The notes: generated by a model from the letters alone, not told the origin. A stretch of DNA of 61,698 nt from Paralimibaculum aggregatum (GCF_030270585.1 NZ_BSYI01000029.1:1-61698), one strand, 5' to 3'. Shown: positions 6,553 to 15,329, counted from the first letter of the stretch. Made by a program: numbers and translations.

Positions 6553-9526
6553 GCATCCGCTCCCCCTTGGTATCCAGCCGATGCGCAGGGAACACCCGCG
6601 CCCGCACCCGGTAGCCGCGCACCGGATCGGCGATGATCACCTCCCGGTCGGCATATCGCTCCGGCCCGCCGGCGATCATGCCGATGCCGAGCCAGCCGCC
6701 GCCGAAGGCCGGGGCCACCGTCACCCCGGTGATCCAGCCGAGCCCGTGGCCCTCGACATGCTCCGGATCGCAGACGATGGCGCCGATCCTGAACCTCTGC
6801 GCCGGGTCCACCGGCTCGAAATGCGCTAGCTGCGGGCGATCCTCGCGCGTCAGCTCCGGCCGCCCGGCCAGCACCTTGCCGATGAAGGGCTTCTTCGAGG
6901 AGGCCATGCGCCCGAGCCCGGCATCCGCGAGCGTCACGCGCCCGTCGAGCTCGGCATGGGTCACATGCCCCTTCTCGATGCGCAGCGCCCCCAGCGCCTC
7001 GACGCCATAGACACAGCCTTCCTCGGCCTTCACCCGCGCCTCGACCGCACGCCAGAGCGCCGGGCCGAAATCCGAGGGCGTGTAGACCTCGTAGGCCATC
7101 TCGCCGGAGAAGCTGATCCGCGCGATCAGCACCGGCACGCGGCCGCCCTCGACCGCCACTTCGGTGCGCAGGATGCCCATGAAGGGCAGCGCCTCGTCGC
7201 CCATGTCGTCCGCGACGATGGGCGCCAGCGCCTTGCGCGCCCGCGGCCCGGCCACCGCGATGCCGGCCCACTGGTCGGTGGTGGAGGCGACATGCACCCT
7301 GAGCTCGGGCCAGCGGGTCTGCAGTAGCAGCTCCAGCCATTGCAGCACCCCGGCGGCCTGCGCCGTGGTCGCGGTCATCAGGAAATCGTCCTCGGCGAGG
7401 CGCCAGGTGACGCCGTCGTCATAGACGATGCCGTCGTCGCGCAGCATCACGCCATAGCGGCACTTCATCACCGGCAGCTTGGCGAAGCCGTTGACATAGA
7501 CCCGGTTGAGCAGCTCCGCCGCATCCGGCCCCTGCACCTGGATCTTGCCGAGGGTGGTGACGTCGACCATGCCGACGGTCTCGCGCACCGCGGTGGCCTC
7601 GCGGACATAGGCCTTGCCCAGCTCCTCGCCGTCATGCGCCGGCATGTACCAGCAGCGCTTCCAGAGCCCGGCATCGGTGAACACGGCGCCGGCCTCGGCC
7701 TGCACCTGGTGCATCGGGGTGCGCCGCACCGCGCGCCAGTGCTCGCCGCGCGCCCGCCCCGCGATGGCGCCGATCGGCACCGGCGTGAAGGGCGGGCGGA
7801 AGGTGGTGATGCCGGTCTCGGGAATGGTCTGGCCCAGCGCCTCGGCGAGGATCGCGAGGCCGAGCACGCCGCCGGTCTTGCCCTGGTCGGTGGCCATGCC
7901 ATGCGTGGTGTAGCGCTTCATGTGCTCCACCGAGACATAGCCCTCCGCCGCCGCCTGCTTGATGTCGGCGCTGGTGACGTCGTGCTGCAGGTCGACGAAG
8001 CTCTTGAGCTTGCGCCCCTCGGCCTTGCTCTCCCAGAGCGGCTGCTGGGGGCCGAGCCCGCCCGGCGCCGGCGCCTCGGGCGCCTGAGGACGGCGGCCGG
8101 TCAGCCGCTCCACGGCATCCGCGGCGCTGGCGCGGGCATGGGCGACCGCCTCGGCGGTGCCGAAGACCCCGGCCGCGGCGCCGGTGAGCGTCACCCCTGC
8201 CGGCGGCTCGCCGGAGAGGAAGCAGGCCATCTCCTCGTTCCAGACCGGCTTCACCCCGCGATGGCAGACGAGATGGATCGCCGGGGACCAGCCGCCCGCG
8301 ACGCCCACCGCCTCGCAGGGCAGCCTGCGCCCGGCGGCACTGCCACCGGCCGCGATCTCGAGCTGGTAGCCACCCGGCTTGCCATGCAGCTCCAGCGGCA
8401 GATGGCCCATGATGCGCTCGATGCCGGCCTTGTCGGCGGCGGCCGCGACCGCGTCGGAAGCCGCGGCACGGGAATCCACCACCACCGCCTCGAGCCCCGC
8501 CTCGGCCAGCGCCAGCGCGGCGCGGTAGCCGTCGTCGCCGCCGGTGGCGATCACCGTGCGCCGCCCCGGCGCCACGGCAAAGCGGCGGGCATAGCGTTCC
8601 ACCGCGCCGGCCAGCATCACGCCCGGACGGTCGTTGTTGCCGAAGGCGGCCATGCGCTCGATGGCGCCGGTGGCGAGGATCACCGCCCCCGGCCGAACCA
8701 CCCGCAGCCGCCCGCGCGGCAGCGCCGGGTCGGGGCTCGACAGATGGTCGGTAACCCGCTCGTAGAGGCCCACCACATTGCCGTCATAGAGGCCGAAGGC
8801 GGTGGTCCGCGGCATCACCCGCACGCTCTTGAGGCCGGCGAGCCGGGCGGCCACCCAGTCCTTCGCCCAGGCGCCCTCGACCTGCTCGGCCGCGCCGATC
8901 AGCCCGCCGCCGAGCGCGAAGTCCTGCTCGACCAGCATCACGTCGAGCCCCTCGGCGGCCGCGAGTTCCGCTGCCGCGAGCCCGGAGGGGCCGGAGCCCA
9001 CCACCAGGAGGTCGCAATGCTCGTGCACCACCTCATAGGCGTCCGGGTCGGGCTCCCGCGCCGCCGCGCCGAGGCCGGCCGCGCGCCGGATCACCTTCTC
9101 GAACTGCATCCAGTGCGCGGTGTCCTTGGTCAGTCCGAAGAAGGTCTTGTAGTAGAAGCCGGCGGCAAAGAACCGGCTCATCAGGCTGTTGACCGCGCCG
9201 ACATCCATGCGCACCGAGGGCCAGGCATTCTGACCCGAGGCGGCGAGGCCGTCGAAGAGCTCGACCTCCGGCGCCTTGGCGTTCGGCACCCGCCGCGGGC
9301 CCTTGCCGAGGGTGACCAGCGCCGAGGGCTCCTCCGGCCCGGCCGCCACGATGCCGCGCGGGCGGTGATACTTGAAGCCGCGGGCGATCACCCGCTCGCC
9401 ATTCGCGAGCAGCGCCGAGGCGAGGCTGTCGCCGCGATGCCCGGCGAGCTTCTTCCCGTCCCAGGTGAAGGAGAGCTGCGCCGCGCGGTCGATCGCGCCG
9501 CCGGTGTTGAGCCTGAGCCCGCTCAT
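6545..9526 (-). CDS. soxA: sarcosine oxidase alpha subunit
   Basis: A 993-residue protein, the usual size of the alpha subunit. In order: an N-terminal 2Fe-2S ferredoxin-like fold (residues about 10-100, containing LAGHRGDSLASALLANG), a pyridine nucleotide-disulfide oxidoreductase region starting VVGSGPSGLAAAELAAAEG near residue 176, and from about residue 600 a GcvT/aminomethyltransferase-like folate domain with its C-terminal barrel. The complex oxidises sarcosine to glycine, passing the methyl carbon to tetrahydrofolate as 5,10-methylene-THF and electrons to oxygen. ATG at 9526 shares ATGA with the soxD stop and has GGAGGAGG upstream, so the much longer open frame to 9700 is not used. Confidence 0.95.
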   Translation of the reverse strand: MSGLRLNTGGAIDRAAQLSFTWDGKKLAGHRGDSLASALLANGERVIARGFKYHRPRGIVAAGPEEPSALVTLGKGPRRVPNAKAPEVELFDGLAASGQNAWPSVRMDVGAVNSLMSRFFAAGFYYKTFFGLTKDTAHWMQFEKVIRRAAGLGAAAREPDPDAYEVVHEHCDLLVVGSGPSGLAAAELAAAEGLDVMLVEQDFALGGGLIGAAEQVEGAWAKDWVAARLAGLKSVRVMPRTTAFGLYDGNVVGLYERVTDHLSSPDPALPRGRLRVVRPGAVILATGAIERMAAFGNNDRPGVMLAGAVERYARRFAVAPGRRTVIATGGDDGYRAALALAEAGLEAVVVDSRAAASDAVAAAADKAGIERIMGHLPLELHGKPGGYQLEIAAGGSAAGRRLPCEAVGVAGGWSPAIHLVCHRGVKPVWNEEMACFLSGEPPAGVTLTGAAAGVFGTAEAVAHARASAADAVERLTGRRPQAPEAPAPGGLGPQQPLWESKAEGRKLKSFVDLQHDVTSADIKQAAAEGYVSVEHMKRYTTHGMATDQGKTGGVLGLAILAEALGQTIPETGITTFRPPFTPVPIGAIAGRARGEHWRAVRRTPMHQVQAEAGAVFTDAGLWKRCWYMPAHDGEELGKAYVREATAVRETVGMVDVTTLGKIQVQGPDAAELLNRVYVNGFAKLPVMKCRYGVMLRDDGIVYDDGVTWRLAEDDFLMTATTAQAAGVLQWLELLLQTRWPELRVHVASTTDQWAGIAVAGPRARKALAPIVADDMGDEALPFMGILRTEVAVEGGRVPVLIARISFSGEMAYEVYTPSDFGPALWRAVEARVKAEEGCVYGVEALGALRIEKGHVTHAELDGRVTLADAGLGRMASSKKPFIGKVLAGRPELTREDRPQLAHFEPVDPAQRFRIGAIVCDPEHVEGHGLGWITGVTVAPAFGGGWLGIGMIAGGPERYADREVIIADPVRGYRVRARVFPAHRLDTKGERMHG

Positions 9527-9807
9527 GCGTCCTCCTCCAGCGCCGCGGCCATGCCCGGATGGGCCAGCCGCGCGCCCGAGATCTCGTGGGTCAGGGTGTC
9601 GCGCTCGACGATCAGCAGCGCCCGGCAGCCCTGGGTGTGGTGCCATATCTCGCTGTGCGGCCCGCGCGGGTTCTCGCGCAGGAACACCGCCTCGAACCAT
9701 TCCTGCTCCGGCGCGTCGAGCGCCGGATAGGCGACGGTGGCATCGCCCTCGTAGACGAATTCGGTGTGGTCGCGCGGCCCGCAGACCGGGCAGGGGATCC
9801 TCAGCAT
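9523..9807 (-). CDS. soxD: sarcosine oxidase delta subunit
   Basis: A 94-residue protein opening with MLRIPCPVCGPRDHTEFVYEG. The CPxCG motif, followed by a histidine and the later HHTQGCRALL cysteine, matches the zinc site of the delta subunit. Length and order in the operon fit. ATG at 9807 has GAGGAG about eight bases upstream, and the stop shares ATGA with soxA. It is separated from soxB by a GNAT acetyltransferase gene, unlike the usual direct soxB-soxD junction. Confidence 0.93.
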   Translation of the reverse strand: MLRIPCPVCGPRDHTEFVYEGDATVAYPALDAPEQEWFEAVFLRENPRGPHSEIWHHTQGCRALLIVERDTLTHEISGARLAHPGMAAALEEDA

Positions 9808-9850
9808 AGCGGTTCTCCTCGCTGCGGGGCGGTGGTGGCGTAAGGCTGGG

Positions 9851-10306
9851 TCATCCGGCGCTCCCGTCGCTGTGGTCGGAGCGCATCCCGGTGGACCAGG
9901 CCACGAAGCCGCGCGACTGCCAGAAGTCGCGGGCATGATCGGCCGATACCTCGAGGCGGATCGGCCTCGCCGGCAGCACCTCCGCGCGTAGCCGCTGCCA
10001 GAGCGCCGCGCCCAGCCCGGCGCCGCGCTGCTCCGCCGCGATGGCATAGTTGCGGATGAAGACATGGTCGCCCAGATCGGCCCAGAGCACATAGCCGAGC
10101 GGGCGCCCCTCCGCCTCCATCAGCACCGCCTGCTGGGCCGGAACGCCGAGCATCAGCGCGAGCTTGCCCTCGGCCGCCGCAGCGGTCATCGCCGTGCCAT
10201 GCGATGCCGCCATCCCGACATAGAGCTCGGCCAGCGCTGGCAGGTCGCCGCTCTCCGCCGGGCGCAGCCGCACCGCCCCGGGATCGGTTCCGAGCTGCAC
10301 CCCCAT
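9851..10306 (-). CDS. GNAT-family N-acetyltransferase inserted in the sox operon
   Basis: A 151-residue GNAT protein. The acetyl-CoA phosphate-binding loop is EQRGAGLGAALWQRL (about residues 93-107), preceded by the strand DHVFIRNYAIA and followed by RLEVSADHARDFWQSRGF, the usual C-terminal motif. The start overlaps the soxB stop by one base (TGATG) and a run of only 43 bases separates its stop from soxD, so it is transcribed with the oxidase genes. GNAT enzymes acetylate small amines, antibiotics or protein N-termini; the substrate cannot be deduced. The position suggests a role tied to N-methyl amine use, such as acting on a pathway amine or on an oxidase subunit, but this is inference. Confidence 0.85.
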   Translation of the reverse strand: MGVQLGTDPGAVRLRPAESGDLPALAELYVGMAASHGTAMTAAAAEGKLALMLGVPAQQAVLMEAEGRPLGYVLWADLGDHVFIRNYAIAAEQRGAGLGAALWQRLRAEVLPARPIRLEVSADHARDFWQSRGFVAWSTGMRSDHSDGSAG

Positions 10307-11574
10307 CAGTGCACCTTGGCCCAGGGGCCGTGGCCCGATTCGTCGATCTGGTAACCGCGGGCATAGCGGTCGAGCGTCAGCCGGCGGTTGGCCTCGTGCG
10401 GCTCGTCCTTCGCGATGGTGTGGGCGAACACGTGCCCCGAGCCCGGCGTCGCCTTGAAGCCGCCATAGCACCAGCCGGCATTGAGATAGAGGCCCGGGAT
10501 ATCGGTCTTGGTGATGATCGGCGAGCCGTCCATCGACATGTCCATCACGCCGGCCCATTGCCGCAGCACCCGCACCCGGCCGAGGCAGGGCATGATCGCG
10601 AGGCAGTTGGCCATCACGTCCTCGTAGATCGGCAGATTGCCCTTCTGCGCATAGGAGCAGTAGCCGTCGAGATCGCCGCCGAACACCATCGAGCCCTTGT
10701 CGGACTGGCTGATGTAGAAGTGACCCGGCCCGCCGAACACCACCACGGTGTCGAGGATCGGCTTCAGCGCCTCGGAGACGAAGGCCTGCAGCTTGTGCGT
10801 CTCGATCGGCAGGCGGCCGAGCCCGGCCTTGTGCGCCAGCACCGAGGTGTGGCCCGCCACCGCGAGCCCGACCTTCTCCGCCATGATCTCCCGGCTCTCG
10901 CCGCCGCGCCTGACCTCGACGCCGACCACCGCACCGGCCTTCTTGACGAAGCCGGTGACCTCGGTGCCCTGCAGGATATCGACGCCGAGCGCGCTGGCGG
11001 CCCGGGCGAAGCCCCAGTTCACCGCATCGTGCCGCGCGGTGCCGGCCCGTGGCTGCACATAGGCACCGAGGATCGGGTAGCGCCCGTCATAGGCGAGATG
11101 CGGGATCCGCTTCATCAGCTCGTCGCGGTCCCAGTACTCGCCGTCGATCCCGTTCAGCCGCATGATGTTGTAGCGCCGCGCCATGGCGTCGCGCTGGCCG
11201 GGGGTGAACACCAGGTTCACATGCGCCCGCTGGCTGAACATCACGTTGTAGTTGAGCTCGTGACTCAGCGTCTCCCAGAGCTTCAGCGAGTGCTCGTAGA
11301 ACTCGGTGTTGCCCGGCATCATGTAGTTGGAGCGCACGATCGTGGTGTTGCGCCCGGCATTGCCGCCGCCGAGCCAGCCCTTCTCGATCACCGCGACGTT
11401 GCGGATCTTGTGCACCTTGGCGAGGTAGTAGGCGGTGGCCAGCCCGTGCCCGCCGCCGCCGACCACGATCACGTCGTAATAGGGCTTGGGCTCGGGCTGG
11501 TCCCAGACCTTGTCCCAGATCCCGGGGCCCTTGAGCCCCGCGCGGATCACCTGCCAGACATTGTATCGCTGCAT
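10306..11574 (-). CDS. soxB: sarcosine oxidase beta subunit
   Basis: A 422-residue flavoprotein of the D-amino-acid-oxidase (DAO) family. The FAD-binding motif VIVVGGGGHGLATAYYLA starts near residue 35. RAGTARHDAVNWGFARAA (about 177-194) contains the histidine (His182 here) at the place where beta subunits of this enzyme attach FMN covalently; that identity is by analogy. The C-terminal LYLNAGWCYGGFKATPGSG is typical. The beta subunit holds the catalytic site for sarcosine oxidation. It starts one base inside the preceding dehydrogenase stop (TGATG) and is followed, also with a one-base overlap, by the GNAT gene. Confidence 0.95.
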   Translation of the reverse strand: MQRYNVWQVIRAGLKGPGIWDKVWDQPEPKPYYDVIVVGGGGHGLATAYYLAKVHKIRNVAVIEKGWLGGGNAGRNTTIVRSNYMMPGNTEFYEHSLKLWETLSHELNYNVMFSQRAHVNLVFTPGQRDAMARRYNIMRLNGIDGEYWDRDELMKRIPHLAYDGRYPILGAYVQPRAGTARHDAVNWGFARAASALGVDILQGTEVTGFVKKAGAVVGVEVRRGGESREIMAEKVGLAVAGHTSVLAHKAGLGRLPIETHKLQAFVSEALKPILDTVVVFGGPGHFYISQSDKGSMVFGGDLDGYCSYAQKGNLPIYEDVMANCLAIMPCLGRVRVLRQWAGVMDMSMDGSPIITKTDIPGLYLNAGWCYGGFKATPGSGHVFAHTIAKDEPHEANRRLTLDRYARGYQIDESGHGPWAKVH

Positions 11575-14012
11575 CAGCCGCGCATCCTCTCGGCATTGGC
11601 ATCCCAGATGGGCGCATGCTGCACCCGCGCGGGCAGCTTTTCACCGAGCAGCTCGATTTGCCAGGGGCCATCCGCCGCGGCGTGCTCCTTGCCGACATAG
11701 CCCATGGCCATCGAGGCGCCGGAATTGTGCGCGAAGCCGCCGGAGGTGACCCAGCCCACGACGTCGCCGTTGAGATAGATCGGCTCGTCGCCGATCACGT
11801 CGGCATCCTTCGCCTCGACGACGAAGGTCTTCAGCCGCAGCTTGCCGCCCGCGGCGCGCTCGGCCTGCGCCGCCGTCTTGCCGATGAAGTCGGCCTCCTT
11901 CTCATAGGCCACGAAGCGGTCGAGCCCGGCCTCGAGCGGGCCGTAGATCGGGCGGTACTCGCGCGCCCAGCCGCCGAAATTCTTCTCCAGCCGCATGGCG
12001 TTGAGCGCACGCAGGCCGAAGAGCCTGAGGTCGAACTCCTCGCCCGCCGCCAGCAGCCGCTCGAAGACCTGGCGCTGGTATTCCGGCTTCATCCAGATCT
12101 CGTAGCCGAGATCGCCGGTGAAGCTGACGCGGCCGACCATGCAGGGCGCCATGCCCACCTCCATGCGCTGGAAGCCCATGAAGCGGAACGCCTTCGCCGA
12201 GATGTCGGAATGGGTGAGCTTCTCCAGCACCTTGCGCGCATTCGGCCCGGCGATGGAGAGGCCGCAGAGGCCGAGCCCCACCACCTCGAGGCTGACCGAG
12301 CCGTCGGTCGGCATATGCGCCTCGAACCAGCGGGCATAGTAGACCTCCGCCATGCCCGAGCCGGCGATGAAGAACTCGTCCTCGGCGAGGCAGGCCAGCG
12401 ACAGGTCGCCGATCAGCTTGCCGTCCTGCTTCAGCATCGGCGCCAGCGTCATCCGGCCGGGCTTGGGGATCTTGCAGGCCAGCACCCGGTCGAGGAAGGC
12501 GCGCGCGCCGCGGCCGCGGACGAAGAACTTCGAGAAGCCCGAGATCTCCATCATGCCGACGCTGTCGCGCACCGCCTTCACCTCGGCCTTCACATGCTCG
12601 AAATCGGTCGAGCGGCGCCAGGAGAAGACGTCCTCCGTGCCGTCCGGCGAGAACCAGAGCGGCGCCTCGAGGCCCCAGCTGTCGCCGAACTGCGCGCCCA
12701 TCTGCGCCAGCCGGTCGTAGATCGGCGTGGTCTTGTGCCGCCGCGCCGCCTGCAGCTCCTCGTTGGGGAACTTGATCGAGAAGCGGCGGGAATAGTTCTC
12801 CTGCACCTTGGGGTTGGTGTAGGACATCGTCGCCCAGTCGCCGTAGCGTGCGACATCCATCGCCCAGACATCGAAGCCCGGATCGCCGTCGATCATCCAG
12901 TTGGCCAGCGCCAGCCCGACGCCGCCGCCCTGCGAGAAGCCCGCCATCACGCCGCAGGCCGACCAGTAGCCCGGCAGGCCGCGCACCGGGCCGATCACCG
13001 GGTTGCCGTCGGGCGCGAAGGTGAAGGGGCCGTTGATGATCTGCTTGATGCCGGCCTTCTGGAAGGCGGGGAAATGCTCGAAGCCGACCTCGAGCGAGGG
13101 CGCGATGCGGTCGATGTCGGGCTGCAGCAGCTCGTGGCCGAACTCCCAGGGCGTCACCCGCTCCGACCAGGGCACGCAGGCCTTCTCGTAGGTGCCCATC
13201 AGCATGCCGCCGCGCTCCTGGCGGAGATAGAGCTCGCCGTCGAAATCGACCGCGTGCACGACCTCCTTGCCGGTGCTCTCGTTGATCTCGGCGACCTCCG
13301 GCATATCCTCGGTGATGAGATACATGTGCTCCATGGCGAGGATCGGGATCTCGAGGCCGACCATGCGGCCGAGCTCGCGCGCCCAGAGCCCGCCCGCATT
13401 GACGATGTGCTCGGCGCGCACGTCGCCCTTGTCGGTATGCACGATCCACTCGGCCCGGCCATCGGCCGAGGCGGAGCGCGAGAGCCCCGTCACCATGGTG
13501 TGGGTGTGGATCGCGGCGCCGAGCTTGCGGGCCGACTTGGCATAGGCATGGGTGACGCCGGAGGGATCGAGATGGCCGTCGACCACCGTGCGCAGCGCAC
13601 CGACGAACTGCCGCGGATCGAGCAGCGGCATGTCGGCATGGGCCTCCTCGGGGGTGATGACCTCGGTCTCGATGCCCTGGTACTTGCCCTTTGCGGCGAG
13701 GCCTTTCAGCCAGTCGAACCGCTCCGGGGTGGAGGCCAGCATCACGCCGCCGGTCATGTGGAAGCCGGTGGCCTGCTCGGAAAGCGCCTCGATCTCCCGG
13801 TAGAGTTCGATGGTGTATTTCTGCAGCTTGGCGACGTTGGGATCGCCGTTGATGGTGTGGCAGCCGCCGGCGGCGTGCCAGGTCGAGCCGCTGGTCAGCT
13901 CCGAGCGCTCGAGCAGCATGATGTCGGTCCAGCCGGCGCGGGCCAGATGATAGAGGACGGAGCAGCCGACAACGCCGCCTCCGATGACGACGACCCGTGC
14001 GGTGGAGTTCAT
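11574..14012 (-). CDS. dimethylglycine/sarcosine dehydrogenase-like FAD-GcvT fusion
   Basis: An 812-residue two-part protein. The N-terminal half is a DAO-type FAD domain (VVVIGGGVVGCSVLYHLARAG at residues 7-27), with SGSTWHAAGG around residue 46, the histidine to which FAD is covalently bound in dimethylglycine and sarcosine dehydrogenases. From about residue 430 follows a folate-binding GcvT domain with its C-terminal barrel (GRVSFTGDLGYEIWM; LRALNAMRLEKNFGGW). It is therefore expected to demethylate dimethylglycine or sarcosine, giving methylene-THF and passing electrons to an electron-transfer flavoprotein. It heads the sox operon, which suggests dimethylglycine as substrate. AGGGAG lies seven bases ahead of the ATG. 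Confidence 0.88.
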   Translation of the reverse strand: MNSTARVVVIGGGVVGCSVLYHLARAGWTDIMLLERSELTSGSTWHAAGGCHTINGDPNVAKLQKYTIELYREIEALSEQATGFHMTGGVMLASTPERFDWLKGLAAKGKYQGIETEVITPEEAHADMPLLDPRQFVGALRTVVDGHLDPSGVTHAYAKSARKLGAAIHTHTMVTGLSRSASADGRAEWIVHTDKGDVRAEHIVNAGGLWARELGRMVGLEIPILAMEHMYLITEDMPEVAEINESTGKEVVHAVDFDGELYLRQERGGMLMGTYEKACVPWSERVTPWEFGHELLQPDIDRIAPSLEVGFEHFPAFQKAGIKQIINGPFTFAPDGNPVIGPVRGLPGYWSACGVMAGFSQGGGVGLALANWMIDGDPGFDVWAMDVARYGDWATMSYTNPKVQENYSRRFSIKFPNEELQAARRHKTTPIYDRLAQMGAQFGDSWGLEAPLWFSPDGTEDVFSWRRSTDFEHVKAEVKAVRDSVGMMEISGFSKFFVRGRGARAFLDRVLACKIPKPGRMTLAPMLKQDGKLIGDLSLACLAEDEFFIAGSGMAEVYYARWFEAHMPTDGSVSLEVVGLGLCGLSIAGPNARKVLEKLTHSDISAKAFRFMGFQRMEVGMAPCMVGRVSFTGDLGYEIWMKPEYQRQVFERLLAAGEEFDLRLFGLRALNAMRLEKNFGGWAREYRPIYGPLEAGLDRFVAYEKEADFIGKTAAQAERAAGGKLRLKTFVVEAKDADVIGDEPIYLNGDVVGWVTSGGFAHNSGASMAMGYVGKEHAAADGPWQIELLGEKLPARVQHAPIWDANAERMRG

Positions 14013-14329
14013 GGCACTTCTCCCTGAGAGCTTTCTCTCTGTTCAACCGCGAATCCGGGGCGCCCGAGGCCCGAGACGCGTCGTCGCACGTCAACTTTGC
14101 GACAGCCGTGCGACAGCACGCGATGCCGCCGGCACCTGAACCCTGCAGCAGGCGGAGGAAGCGCCGCGTCCGCGGTCGCGCCGCTGGTCGCCCGGTCTCC
14201 CGCGGCGCGCTGCAAGGGGTGCGCCCGTGGCGAGCGGGCGAAGGCCCGGCCGGGGCGGCATGACCGGGGCCGGAGAAGTGCTGCGACCTGCGCTGGGGAA
14301 AGGGCCTCCCAGGAGCGAAGGCCGGCGTC
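14013..14329 (-). promoter_or_regulatory. leader/operator region of the demethylation operon
   Basis: No coding frame is convincing in these 317 bases. On the plus strand TGCGACA occurs at 14098-14104 and again at 14109-14115, one helical turn (11 bp) apart, and an inverted partial copy CGTCGCA lies at 14082-14088. This is a plausible operator cluster for the WYL regulator encoded just upstream. Closer to the start codon of the dehydrogenase gene the transcript would form GAGAG-AAAG-CTCTC immediately before the AGGGAG ribosome site. No clear -35/-10 pair was identified. Confidence 0.45.
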
Positions 14330-15013
14330 TCAGCCGCTGCGGCGTTCCTCGGCGAGCCGCTGCTCGAGGCGGTGGCGCAGATCGGTGCCGAATCGCGCCT
14401 CGAGCGGCGTCAGCCCGCGGATACGGTCGATCCGGAACATGCGGAAATCGCCGCGCAGCTCGCACCAGCCGGTGAGGGTCCAGACCGGGCCGAAGAAGGA
14501 AATCAGCAGCGGGCAGAGGGTGCGCGTGGTCTGCCGTCCGGCGAGGTCGGTATAGCCGAAGGCGACCTTCTGCCGCCCCCGGATCGCGGCGCGGAGCGCG
14601 GCGAGATCGATCTCCAGCGGCTCCGCATGATGGCGCGCGGGCGCATCGAGCGGCACCCGGGCGGCATGTTCGCGCAGATGCCCGGGCAGCGCGTCGGAGA
14701 CCTTGGCGAGCGCCCGATCCGCCGCCCGCGTCAGCGCCGGATCGGCCCAGGCGGCGACGATGCGCAGGCCGAGCACCAGTGCCTCGATCTCGTCCTCGTC
14801 GAACATCAGCGGCGGCAGATCGAACCCGTCGCGCAGCAGGTAGCCGACCCCCGCCTCGCCGTCGATCGGCAGGCCGGCGGCGATCAGGCTCGCCATGTCG
14901 CGGTAGATCGTGCGCTCGGAGACCTCGAGGGCGGCGGCGATGTCGCGTGCCCGCACCACGCCGCGGCCGCGCAGGAGTTCGATGATGTCGAACAGACGGT
15001 CGGCGCGGCGCAT
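14330..15013 (-). CDS. WYL-domain (YafY-type) transcriptional regulator
   Basis: A 227-residue regulator. The N-terminus is a winged helix-turn-helix of the HTH_11 type (MRRADRLFDIIELLRGRGVV, then DIAAALEVSERTIYRDM, about residues 1-55). The C-terminal part is a WYL ligand-sensing domain (residues about 130-215) ending in DFRMFRIDRIRGLTPLEARF. WYL proteins sense small molecules or nucleic acids and can activate or repress. The start was set at MRRADRL, the canonical beginning of the family; longer open readings add Arg-rich noise. It lies upstream of and co-oriented with the dehydrogenase-sox operon, with repeated TGCGACA boxes in between, so it is the best candidate regulator of that operon. 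Confidence 0.85.
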   Translation of the reverse strand: MRRADRLFDIIELLRGRGVVRARDIAAALEVSERTIYRDMASLIAAGLPIDGEAGVGYLLRDGFDLPPLMFDEDEIEALVLGLRIVAAWADPALTRAADRALAKVSDALPGHLREHAARVPLDAPARHHAEPLEIDLAALRAAIRGRQKVAFGYTDLAGRQTTRTLCPLLISFFGPVWTLTGWCELRGDFRMFRIDRIRGLTPLEARFGTDLRHRLEQRLAEERRSG

Positions 15014-15155
15014 GGGGCGGTTCCTTCGCTGGCGGTAGGCGGCGGGGCGATGGCGGCATCGGTAGCGAGCCTGGCGGAGGGCTCCTGACGCCATGCTGTC
15101 AGGAGCCCTTTGCCATCATGCCCCTGTAACGCCAGACCTGCGAATGGAGAATGCC

Positions 15156-15329
15156 ATGGGCCCCTACTACGACACCGCGCACCGGATTGCCGAACGGCTC
15201 GGCGATCGCCGCCCGGAACGCCTGCATCCCGGGCTTTTCGGGGACACCGGGAGCCGCCATACGATGCCCGATCTCTGGACCGGACTCACCGCGCTTTCGG
15301 TGCTGCTGCTGGCCGGTGCGGTGCTGTGA
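15156..15329 (+). CDS. small protein with C-terminal membrane helix
   Basis: A 57-residue frame starting MGPYYDTAHRIAERLG and ending in a hydrophobic segment (LWTGLTALSVLLLAGAVL), so it looks like a tail-anchored small membrane protein. GGAGA lies about six bases before the ATG at 15156; an in-frame ATG at 15144 is also possible. It is divergent from the WYL regulator and convergent with the Rieske-linked helical protein. No family is recognised. Expression is unproven, but the amphipathic N-terminus and clean membrane helix are better than expected from a random frame in DNA this GC-rich. Confidence 0.5.
   Translation: MGPYYDTAHRIAERLGDRRPERLHPGLFGDTGSRHTMPDLWTGLTALSVLLLAGAVL

Noticed and set aside
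7340..9730. Long plus-strand open frame opposite soxA
   Set aside because: Shadow of soxA; no ribosome site or recognisable domain.
11616..14027. Long plus-strand open frame of about 800 codons opposite the dehydrogenase gene
   Set aside because: High GC content leaves long antisense frames open. Its composition is His/Arg/Gly-rich with no family look, and the minus-strand protein matches a known family end to end.
14013..14060. Possible glycine riboswitch before the dehydrogenase gene (CTCTCAGG near the start codon resembles the conserved 3' end of that aptamer)
   Set aside because: The other conserved parts, in particular the GAAGGGGCAA-type core, are absent from the upstream 300 bases; the resemblance is one short word inside a simple hairpin.
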